Below are positions 21,816 to 34,000 of a stretch of 64,000 nucleotides of DNA, piece after piece. The stretch is from Rhododendron vialii. Lineage: Eukaryota; Streptophyta; Magnoliopsida; Ericales; Ericaceae. The stretch covers positions 48,777,501 through 48,841,500 of the forward strand of contig NC_080557.1 of the NCBI RefSeq assembly GCF_030253575.1. The letters are read 5' to 3'. The notes below the pieces were generated by a model, which did not search any database, was not told the DNA's origin, and was given only the letters and a program-made list of their open reading frames with translations. Each line of letters starts with the position of its first letter. Within the stretch, counting starts at the first letter, position 1. The position numbers and the translations under genes are program-made.

Positions 21816-24800
21816 ATGGCGTTCAACAATTACTATTACTTGGTTACGAGCTTCTTCTTGTTCATAATCACTGCAACTACACACGCTACTGCTGATTTGA
21901 TTCAAGGCTGCGGTGGATTTGTTGAGGTAAGTCTGTTTCTGTTTGCTATCTAGTCTAGGGTTTCCTATGAAATTAAATCTGTCGTTGCCGTCGATTGCTC
22001 AAATTGTGTTGAATTCTTCCTAATTGTGTGTTATCCTGTAACTAACATAACGACTTGTTCTCATTAGTATCAATGGTGAATGGATAACTATAGGTGACCG
22101 TCAACTGTTTCAACAGTCACTTTTGCTGTTAAATCTTTGCTTTTAGAGAGTTTTTTTTAGGTCTATGGCAATTTATATAGGCGTCAATTTCTGTGTTGCA
22201 GGCGAGTTCGTCTCTGATCAAATCAAGGAAGCCAACTGATGCTAAATTGGATTACTCTCATATCACGGTATTCTATCATGTTACTTGTTGCCTGTTACCT
22301 TTTAGTGTCAATATGCCATTAATACAAGTTTTTTCTTTCTCATCCTCGCCTTTTGTATTCTTCCTCATCTTCTTTTTATGTTTTCCTTTTTCCTCCGCCA
22401 TGCCAAAGTCTAATGGGTCTTAATCTTCAATCATGCACTTAGTTATATAGTTTCTTTCTAAGCCTCACTCGTACGAGGCCTATCTGGGAAGTCCTTAAAA
22501 CCAGTTCTATGCCCCTGCCTTCCATGAACCCACAAGATGGAAGGTTAATTCAACCGTACAATACAAGACACTTGTGTGTGCTAGTATGATAGCCGTTGGT
22601 ACTATTGGTATTTCTATTTGCATAAGGGTTTTGATGGTATGAAATGCATGCCTACAAGACATCAGTTTTGTTATCTAAGCATCTGAAGTACTCCATTGTC
22701 AAATTATAGGTTGAGCTTCGCACGGTGGATGGATTGGTGAAGGACAGAACCCAGTGTGCTCCAAATGGTTACTACTTCATTCCAGTTTATGACAAGGTAT
22801 TTAAAACAAATTCCTGTTGCACATGTCGTGTAGTTGCTTGTTTTGTCAAACATAAACTCATATTTATCAAGCCTCATTCTAACATTGGGTTGGTTAACCC
22901 TGCAAAATAGTGCAAATTCTTCGAAGGGTTCATATCAAGCTGTTGATGACTTAAGTTGGGTGATCTCCACCTTAGGTGGGGTGTTATGTTGCTAGTTGCT
23001 AAGACGAGCTTCATCTATTTGTAAAGCACAAGCGTAAACCTAAGCCGATATTTTTTAGAGTCTATCGATTGCGTAGCAAGGCTCGATATAATTAGGGTTA
23101 TTGATACTTAACTTTGAAACCTACTAGTATCATGCGAGAACTGCTTGATCACATAGTTTTGGCTCTATATTTCGTGACATGCTTAGCATGTACAATTTAG
23201 ATCTCATATTTACTGCTTTCATCTACAGGGTTCCTTTGTAATTAAAATCAGGGGACCGGAAGGATGGTCATGGGATCCAGATCAAGTTAAGTATATCAGT
23301 TGTCAATAGATAATTTTTATCATCTTCAATGATTCCAATCCTTTGTACGGCTGCATTTGTAATTGTGTTTGGTCTAACTATGTAAGCGGAAAACCAAATG
23401 CTTTTGTAGGTTCCTGTTGTTGTTGATCACACTGGTTGCAATGCCAATGAAGATATAAATTTCAGATTCACTGGGTAAATGCGGTTGATTTCTGTTCATA
23501 ACTTGTTGAGTATTTGTATTATGTGCAATATTCTTTCTGCGCATGTTTGGTTACCTATAGTGCCCTATGATATTACTCTTCAAGGTTCACTGTGTCTGGA
23601 AACGTTGGGGGAGCTGTTGGTGGAGAGAGCTGTCGAAACAGAAATGGAGGTCCATCAAACGTAAACATTGAGCTTTTATATTCGACAGGCGATCTTATAT
23701 CATCTGTTTTAACATCCGCAACAGGAAGTTACTCATTCACTAACATTATCCCAGGTTTGTGTTCTGTTGTTAGTTGCCCAACAAATGTTCAAACTTATTT
23801 GAGAACTTTACCATCTGAAAACCTCATTGGACCATTTCTAAATAGTTTTATTGCATAGTTCCTGGAAAGAGTGGTTAGCAAGACATTGCCATTAAGTTAC
23901 AGTATTCTTTTCTTCCAGTGGTCAAACTTATTCTTTTCTTCCAGTTGTCTTTGCTGTTGTGTTATTGTGGAAAAAGGTTCACTAAGTTCACATTACCTGT
24001 TCTTGGGTGTAGGAAAGTACAAACTACGTGCTTCACGTTCTGATTTGAATGTAGAACATAGAGGTTCCATGGAGGTTAGATGCTTGTTTTATTTCAAAGA
24101 TTTTCTATTACCCTTTCTGCTATTTTTTAAATTGTTCTGTACCCCCACCACCAAACGACATACATAAATGCTGCTCATGTATTGGCTGGAGCTGCAGCTT
24201 CGTTTTACATGTTCTTCACTATGAGCATACTGTTGCAGGTGGAACTCGGTTTTGGAAATGGTTTGGTTGAGGACCTTTTCTTTGTCTCTGGTTATGATAT
24301 TCGTGGATCTGTAGTTGCTCAGGTAATTTTTTGTCACTAATAATTGCTGGATGGTGAGCAACTTTTAATACTCCCTTAAAAACCAGGTGTGCGTTTGTTT
24401 GTCTTCAGTTATTGGCTGGTAATTTGAAGGATCGGAAGTTGTTAATAAATTTCAGTTCAGCCTTGAGCTCAATGTTGATGCATCTTTTGTGCTATGCCAC
24501 TTGATTAGAAGCTTTTTGTTTGATAGTTTTGTTTCTTATAACTAGAATTTTATGTACAAACAGTAATGCATATTATCAACTGAACTTCGTAAATAGAATT
24601 TTTCTAAAGTGTTTCCCATTTGCCCCATCAATGTTTATGTATTATGTCTGCATGCCCGTGTGTTGTCATGTGGCTTTTGTGGTGGGTGTCTTCATGCTTC
24701 TTTTCATGAGTGTGTAATTAGTTCCATGGAGTCTAAATCTACTTAGTAATTCTGCATGCAGCAATCCTCTAGAACCTCATGATACTTCGCTTCAGTTGAT

Positions 24801-27800
24801 AAATTACAGACTGCTCCAGCATTGTCATGTTATTTATGATTTTCTAGATGAATTTGTACAACAATTTAAGAGTGGGGTATTATTATTATTATTATTTTGC
24901 ATTTAGAAGTACTGGTGGTGTCCCATGTGTTTAATACTAACGTCTTCCAAAAAGTTGACTTTCTTCTCGTTCTGAACATTGACATGTTATGATGTGTGTT
25001 ACCTTCAATTTACTTAGAGAATTGAACAAACTTGACATCACAACACCTGGGATAGATTGCTTAAAGTAGTAACTTGAGATAGATGCATAATTATTTATCC
25101 TGCCCTTCGCTTAGAAAGAAAGTCCATTTTCAGCATGCATTAATTCCTACGTGTTGTCGGTCGAATAAAAGCCTTTTCCTGGGTTTCAGCTGGGGAGTCT
25201 TGATAAGCATGTACATGTGTTTCAGCCGATGTCCCAACTAGGACTTGAACCCAGGGCCTCCCTATCTGGTGTGTCAAAAGATGCAACTCTATCTAACACC
25301 CCTGCACCTCCCCCCTCCCCTCTTACAACTCGAGCTAATAGCGTGTTGTTATGTACCAAAAACTAAAGCCATTTTTATCATTTGATTATTTTGCAATCTT
25401 GCATAATGTGACCTTTGTGGTGGAATATAGTCTCTTGTATGCAATCACATGTTTAAAGAGTACACACATAAGCTGGCAAAGCTGGTTGATTTGAACCACC
25501 TCTTTTTTGATTAACTGCTTACATGCAGTTGGCTTCACCTTCTTTCTGCTTCTCCCATGTTTTATGGTTACTAGCGTCGGCACGTGCTTTGCACGTGCTC
25601 AATACTAGCCAACATATAATAATCTAACGAGATATGCTATTAATGCTCGGTTGGGAAGCACGTGCTCAATACTAGGCAACATATAATAATCTAACGAGAT
25701 ATGCTATTAATGCTCAAGGCTAAGTTTGGTTTGGTTATACGCTATGAAGGCAATATTTTGCACAACAATGTGAACAATATATTTATGTGGTACTGTTTCA
25801 CTAGTAATTAAATAAGACACTATTTTACAACAACCAATGAGGCAGTGCCACACTACATGCTGTACAAAATGTTACTCCCTTCTTCCCAAAATATATAGTC
25901 CCTCTTTGGTAGTCCTCCATTTTAAGGGAACACCATCGTTACTCTACATTGTATATGACTTTCCGAAATTACCCTTCCTTTTAAAGTACAATGATGTACT
26001 TTTTTGAACTTCAAGGAAAATTTCCCTCTACATCTGTGATGGAATTTTGAATATGGGTGAAAGGGCTAAAAGGAAAATGTACCAATTTTTCCTCATTGAC
26101 TAGTCAAAATGGACAAGTATGTTGGGATATCTAAAAATGGAAAGATGGACCAAAATTTTGTGACGAAGGAAGTATGTTAATAGACTTTTGTAAGTTTAAT
26201 TTTAATGCAAATATTGCGTTCCAATATTTTTTTTTAAAATTTTATCACTACTTTTGTTGATTGATAAGGTCAATTTCCTCTATTAGCATTGGTGGCCTTA
26301 TCATACTTGTCCTCATAAACCTTGATAAATATCCTAGGGGGCTCTAATTTATCCCTTATTAATGTTGGTGAGTCGGTCCTCCCTAATACTTTTATGAAAA
26401 TCTTCACTTTGCATGTATATTTTAATGTTGGATCTCATAAGACCAGACTCATGTTTTAGTATTTTTAATTTTTAAAACATGAGTCTGGTCGTCCCAACTG
26501 CCATTTTTGTTCTAGGTGTAGATAACAGTTTGGAGATCAGAGACCTGTAGATATCTTTGGACTTTGGTGAAGTCTTTCGACTGATAATTTCGAATTCTAC
26601 TTCTGTTACACATGTGCAAACTTACATATGGATTGAAGTTTGTTAAAGTTTTTCTTTTTCTTTGATAGGGAAATCCCATCTTGGGAGTTCACATTTATTT
26701 ATACTCGAGTGATGTCTCCAGTTTGGAGTGTCCCCAGGGCCCTGGCAATGCCCCTGGACAAAGAAAACCTCTCTGTCATGCTGTGTCTGACGAAGAGGGA
26801 ATGTTTACGTTTAAGTCAGTACCCTGTGGTAATATTTATTTTCTTACTTATTGATACTTTTCATTCTATTCTTGGAAATTCTTACTTTTGACTGCTCCTT
26901 GATATCCTGCTTTTGCTTATTCGTATCTTCTATGGAGATTCTACATAGCTTGCGCCTGGATGTAAAAATCTTCTGTCTAATATTGAAAGCGGCCTTAAGA
27001 CTAAGACCTTTTTCCCAAGATTTTCTGAAAGACTATTTTTCTTTGGCCTCAGCCTTAGTTTTTGAACTGTAAATTTTTGAGATGACAAAAAATAGGCGCT
27101 TTGCATTAAAACATTTTTTGCGCCAGAAAATTATGTTGGATTTGACAGAACCTCTTATGAGGAATATAAATGGAAAGTGTGCTTCCATTTGTCATTTTTG
27201 GAATTATACAGCAGTTCATTCTTTGTAAGTGAGATTAATTATTTTGAACTTATTGCCTTGCTTAGATGCATGACAGCATGAGCAAGTTATTTTTTTTGGT
27301 TCTTTAGAAAATGAATGGCTTCTTACTTGGATACACTGCTTTTGGTTTCTGAAAATATTACAGGGGTTTATGAGCTTATACCATACTACAAGGGTGAGAA
27401 TACCGTTTTTGATGTTTCACCTCCCTCGATGTCAGTGTCTGTTGAGCATGATCATGCAACAGTTCTTCCAAAGTTTCAGGTCTGATGTTGGCATGCTTAC
27501 TTTGTCAAAGCTAGTATGTATCTGTCGACCACCCTTCTGATGCTAGTGGCTTTGTTCCTTTGGATCTTTCTCTTCTTGATATAATAGCCATACAGAACCA
27601 AAAATTTGTACCATTATAGCCAACTATGCAGTAGTGCTCCACTTCTGCTACGGTATGCACTTGGCAAGTACTTATCGTTCCTTGTGAGCAATGTCACAAT
27701 AAATGTATTTCTTGTGATCTTTTTTAGAGTCTCATAATAGACTTAATCTCATGTTAATATGGTTTGTGAACCACATCTCTCTATTACTTCAATGGTTTTT

Positions 27801-28035
27801 ATTTTCTCCTTTGACTTGATTTAGTTGCAATGCTTCTAATTGGTGTAGGTCACTGGATTTTCTGTTGGGGGTCGTGTAGTGGATGGGAATGGTTTCGGTG
27901 TGGATGGTGTGAGAATTATAGTTGATGGTCATGAAAGGTGTATAACTGACAAAGAGGGATATTACAAGCTTGACCAGGTAATTTGATGAGTGCTCATGGT
28001 AACCGAGTTGGCTGTTCTCCCTCTGCGCCCATCCC

Positions 28036-28093
<58 letters not shown>

Positions 28094-31000
28094 ACACACA
28101 CACATTTTGCTTATTGATTCAACACTAGATTGCCATTTTTATGTGATGATTGGTTTGTTGGTTCTTCGTCTTTTGAGTTGATTTCCTGCTCAGTTAATAA
28201 TGAGAATATGCTCACCTTTTTGGTTCCTTATGATTCTGATAAAGATGGTTTATTATAGAATGTCATGTAGCATTCGTTTAAAAAATTGTCTTCTGAAATT
28301 TCGTTTTTGACTGGCATATTGAAATTGTGCAGGTTACCTCTAGTCGTTACACGATAGAAGCAAAGAAGGAGCATTACAAGTTTGACAAACTGAAGGACTT
28401 CATGGTACAGTTTATCGAAACTAATTTTACTGTTGCATTTAAACCTGTCATAAGGTTACCTATTCTTGGAGGCAGCAAAGAGAGTAGTTTTCTTACATGT
28501 ACTTGACAGTTGATGCTTCTAGAATTTGTGTCAGTTCTCCTTTTCATTATGAGGTATGACGCACGTCGTTTCTCCTAATTCCACTTGATTGGTTAGGTTT
28601 TGCCCAACATGGCTTCAGTAGTAGATATTAAAGCTGTCTCCTATGATGTCTGTGGCGTTGTTCAGATGGTTAGTTTGGGCTACAAAGCAAAGGTAACTTT
28701 CAATTCTTTCGTGCTGTTTTCCAATTCATGCACTGAAATATGTGAAAATGGATGTATGCTGTCTTTTACTTCTAATTTTCTATATCTGTATAATCATTTT
28801 TTGTAGTTATCTGGCAATTTGAAAAAGGCCAAAGGGTGTTGTGAATTGTGATAGTAATTGCCGTCAGAACTATTACGGAATTATCATGATAGAGATAGAT
28901 TTGATGGAGTTACCGATTACTGTTGGTGGTAGCAACAGTAAATCCTTTGTGTGAGCTGTTAAAAGTTTAGTGGTCAGGGACATAGTGTTTGAGGTAGATT
29001 TGGTGGCAGAAGGTTATGCTAATGGATGTTCTGTTGAAGGCATTGCGTGGGTCCATGACCTAGGATAATGATTTGGGCGTTTTGGTTTTCATTGGGTGAT
29101 CTGGGGGGTTATAGTGACTTGGGTTGTAAAGATTATGTGGTCTTGTGGGTAATGGTTGTGATGTAATGGTCGCAGCTGTAGATCTCTTTAGATTCTTATG
29201 TCGTTGTATTCCTCCGTGTCTTGTGTCTCAACACTCAAGTTGTTGGGTGAGCTTGGAACCAGGCAAGAATTTGATGATGTGTCAGAGCCTTTTTTATTTC
29301 TCTCTGTTCCCAATATTTTTCTTGCTAGTGTTTAGTTTTGAGGTTTTTTTTGCCTTGTATTTTCCACTTGCTAGAAACAAAAACCATATTTAGAGATTTG
29401 TATGGGTCTTTAATCTATCAAAATTTACGACAGATATGTAACTTAATTAGCTTAGCTTTGTCATTTATTTTCTCCTACTTCTTGGCTATCTGTGGATGCT
29501 AGGTAGCCTTGACTCATGGACCAGAGAACGTTAAGCCTCATGTTAAGCAGACTGATGAGAGTGGTAATATCTGCTTTGAGGTATGTTGGCACAAATCTCC
29601 ATCTATTTTGCATAGTCTTCTGTTTCTGGCCCTACTTCTACTATTATATGATCATTTAAAGAAAGCGTGTTTATTGACTTCAGTTTGTTTGTTTGTACGT
29701 TAATCACAAAATGCAATGCCACGGTTTAATCTCTCGTTACAATTATATCAGTGAACTTGCTTAAACCCAATGTGATGTTTGTTCATATCTAATGTATTTA
29801 TGTAAAAAAATCTAGCTTATAATCTTCTTGGACAGTTTGCAATACTTTGAGGCATGTCATTGGCAGAATTTGAGAATAACACGGAGGAGCCTTTTGTAGA
29901 CTTAATGCTATGAGATCTTCTCCTTAATTAGTTGCATTGTCCTCAATAAGTTGCGTTATTTTTTAGTGTTAATGGGTTGGTAGCTGACTAACTCATCCAA
30001 ATAGAAGCATGCACATTCTTACTAGTTATGTTTTCTTCTTTTACATCAACTTCATAATCTTTATTTCAATCACAATTCTTTCTAGGAACTTATTAGATTT
30101 GGTATGAATGCTTGTAATTGTAAAATGTTGAAATGGTTAAGCAGAAGCAAAAGCACATTGCGAGATAGTTTCTCTACTTTTATGTGAGTGTAAACGTAGA
30201 TTTTTAATCCATATTAGCCATCGTTTTTGACAAGCTCTAGGAGGTTTTAGAATGGTGTTATAATCACTTCGATCACGAAGAAAATTAGAGTGTTGGTACT
30301 GTTGTACAGTTTTAAGCATTGTCTGCTGTCATGCATGGATTTATTCTCTCATTTTAAGTTGTGAGGGTTAGCCTTTGCTTTAATGACTAAACTATATATC
30401 TTCATGTTTGATTGCATATTTTCAGGTTCCACCTGGTGAATATCGCTTGTCTGCTTTGGCTGCCAAACCTGAGAGTGCACCTGAACTTCTGTTTTTGCCA
30501 CGTCATGTTGACGTCTTGGTGAACAGTCCTGTTCTGAATGTTGAGTTTTATCAGGTGGTTTTCATTGAACTAGAAAGGTTCAGGCTGCCTTTTGTATTTT
30601 GATGATGAAATTTTTATCTCTTTTACCCTCAGATTATAGGAGATTTGGTGAACAGTCCTGTTCTGAATGTTGAGTTTTATCAGGTGGTTTTCATTGAGCT
30701 AGAAAGGTTCAGGCTGCCTTTAGTATTTTGATGATGAAATTTTTATCTCTTTTACCCTCAGATTATAGGAGATTTCATCAAGCACTTCCCACAGTGCATA
30801 GTTTAATCTTTAGCAATCCCAGAGTCTCATCATATCATTCTAGCATGGAAAAGCCAAATCAATTTTTAAGGGAATAAATATCAAGTTGTTTGTTAACTCA
30901 GATGATATAACTTGCGAAGGATTTCTCTTGAATTAATTGCTTCAAACCAGGTTTTCTCATTATGTGGCTAGATCTTAGTCTGTTACTATGAGAAGACGTA

Positions 31001-34000
31001 ACGGTTATGTTATAGTGTTTAAATTTTAAGTATTATTTCAAATCTGTTGGTTGGAATTGGAGTTCAATTAGTAATAGCTGTAGTTCAATTAGTAATAGCT
31101 GTACACAGTATGCTTCATAATAATTCTCTTCAAAAAAAAAAAGAAGTGTCGTAATAATCTTACTTTATTCTTCTGGAACTTTAGGCACAGGTGAATGTTC
31201 TTGGGGAAGTATTGTGCAAGGAGAAATGTGGCTCGTCTGTTTCTGTAACACTTGTATGGTTGGGTGGCAGAAGTAGAGAAGAGAGAGAGCCAGTTTATTT
31301 GACTGATGAGAGTAGTGCGTTTTTGTTTACCAATGTTTTGCCTGGCAAATACAGGCTTGAGGTACTGTGCTTGTCTGCTCTTTTGTATTTTAAATTTATG
31401 GCATGGTCCTGATTGTTTCAATTGGTATTATGACAGATGGAAGGGTATTCTTGCAGAATTTACTGTTTACATTTTCTCTTCCTTCTTGTATCTGAGCAGT
31501 TTTGACTTAGCACCATGGAATACATTGCTTTACTTGCTTCGCACTCAATCTTTTTCTTTGCAACCTATGTAAAATGTACCCGATTGGTGTCTTTCACTAC
31601 CCATTTGAGTCAAAAGCTATGTTCTTTGTGTCACCTTTCATTGACTGTTGGCATTTCAGACACTTGCCAACTGGATGTAGATTATTATATTGCCTTTTGG
31701 GTTAGAAATGTTCAAAGGTGTAAGTATTTTAATCTTTAATTTTAATTGAAAATGAAATTCCATTTTCACGCAAATCTCTTTGGCTGTTTCATATGTATTG
31801 ACCAACTTGTATATGTATAGAAGCAGATTAGAGCTGTCCTCAGTTTGTCATTTCCAATCTCCTGTAACTGTTCCAAGTAGTCAATGTAGTTAGTTGTTTT
31901 GAGGATTTCTCTCTTAGTCTTATTAACTGTCTCAATTGATCTCCTTTCAGTTTGTTGCAAGTTTTTTCATCACTGATTTTGTGGCTTTATTTGTGTTTAT
32001 GAAACTTGTGTGTATGTTTGTTCTTTGTCTTTTTAGGTGAAGCACACTTATCCTGGAAAAGAGTTAGGAGAAGACAAGTGGTGCTGGGAGCAGCGTTTTA
32101 TCGATATAGATGTTGCCACAGACGATGTAAAAGGGATTACTTTTGTGCAGAAGGGTTACTGGGTGAATGCAATTTCTACCCATAATGTAGATGCCTACAT
32201 GACTCAACCTGATGGTTCTACTGTGAATCTGAACATTAAGGTTATCTCAGTCTTTTAAAAACTCATTTTTGCAGCTGCAGATAATAGAGCTGCTCTAACT
32301 CTTTTGAGGAACTTACTTTTGGCTTCTATTCTTCCCATGGACTGCAGAGAGGTTCCCAGCAAATATGTGTGGAATCTCCTGGAGTGCATGAACTTCAGTT
32401 TGTTAACTCATGCATTTTCTTTGGAAGCTCATCTACAAAAATTGACACGTCAAACCCATTGGTACGTTCCTATTTTAGTTTTGTTCCCTTGATATTAGTA
32501 TCACTACTCATAGAACTTCTGTATCTTGAGCTTGTCCTCTTACCGCTCTTCATCTTGCTGCAGCCTATCCATTTAAAAGGAGAGAGGTACCTCCTCACAG
32601 GGCAAATCCATGTTGATTCAAGCTCGCTTAGTGGTGTGGATGAATTACCTGAAAATATTCTGGTGGGCATACTAGATAGTGAGGGTACTCTTCTGAATGG
32701 TACTTCTGCCAGACTTGTACCTGCTGAAAATGATAAAGCTAGTGCTGCTGTATTTGAGTATTCAGTTTGGGCTAATCCTGGAGAAAAACTTACTTTCGCT
32801 CCTCAGGACTCAAGGTACATATATCATAGTTATGTCGGTGGATAACTTTTCTTTCTTACCCTCAGTAATCTTTTGCCTAATGATTAGAAAGATGTATTAC
32901 TTGCGTAATTGGGGGGATCTTTTGTTCTCTATCGCAAGAAATCCAACTAGATTATATTTAAGTATGCAGATTCATTTTCTGCACCCCAATAATCCTTTTA
33001 ACATGATGTTGTTCATTAGTGGCATCGGTATCTTGTTTGTGCCACATAAACTTTGTTTACACTGTTTTGTGCTAATAATTTAGTAGGTTTCAAAAAGAGT
33101 TTTAAGATAATCAGTTTTTTATGGTAACTAGGAGCTTTATTCCGAAAGAACAAAATCAACAGGGAGACCCTCTAATTACAAAAATTTAACCTGAGCAGAA
33201 AAACAGATTTACAAACAATGAATAGCTCCTAAGGAATAAGAAAGAATATGTGAAGAAATGATCCAACTTTTACAAAGCAGACAAGAAACATCTGAAATCT
33301 TTACACTTCTACTCTGGGTAGCCTTAATTCTAACTTTGAACTTAATCTGATCAATAAGATAGAAGGGAGATCTCTGAATGCCCTTTGACTATACAATGAT
33401 TCCTCTCTTGCCAAAGGAAATAAACTGTAGCAGCAAAAACAGACTTCCTGAGAGTATCAGGGAAAGACTTCCCGATGAACTTGCTATAGAACCAGGTGAT
33501 CTTTTGAGGCCAGAGATTAGGACCCATAGGAGTGCAGCAAAGCTTAGAGATACAGGACCAAACTTGGGCAGAGAACACACATTCCAGAACAAGTGGGTTT
33601 ATCCTATGTTTGTCCCCAATAACCAATCCATAGAATAAAGCTATGCCTTGGGATGAACTTAGAATGCCATACTAACTTGTGCCAAGTAACCAGGGGGTGC
33701 TGAATCCGAATTGCACTCCAAGTGCAGGAAACTTGGTACTCTGAGGTAGGAGAAATGAACCGTGTTACTGAGTCAGTAGTATCGAATTTGGGCTGAAATG
33801 GAGGAGCAGGGAGGGAGAGGAAAGGCCAAGTCCAAACATTATTGCAGGCAATACATGAGTCCTTAGCGTCCATGGAACTACCAGAATTTACTGCAAATTG
33901 AGTACGATAATGTGTCAGCAAGGGCCCAACAGGGTGCCAGTTGTCATGCCAAAAAAAGTTTAGAAGAGCCATCACCAATAACACATTTGCTGAAGGCCTT

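Larger units (their letters stand above)
24323..26668. other. NOMO intron 8 (2.3 kb)
   Basis: Long intron with a (TTA)n run near 24880, a Helitron-like end and 77-bp-period duplication at 25571-25725, and a Stowaway-like MITE at 25875-26172. An inverted pair around AAACATGAGTCTGGTC lies near 26440-26490. No exon is seen. Confidence 0.7.

Noticed and set aside
32369-32845. 158-codon frame across NOMO exons 18 and 19
   Set aside because: It is a chance read-through of intron 18. Conserved splice sites at 32461/32462 and 32563/32564 remove the middle part.
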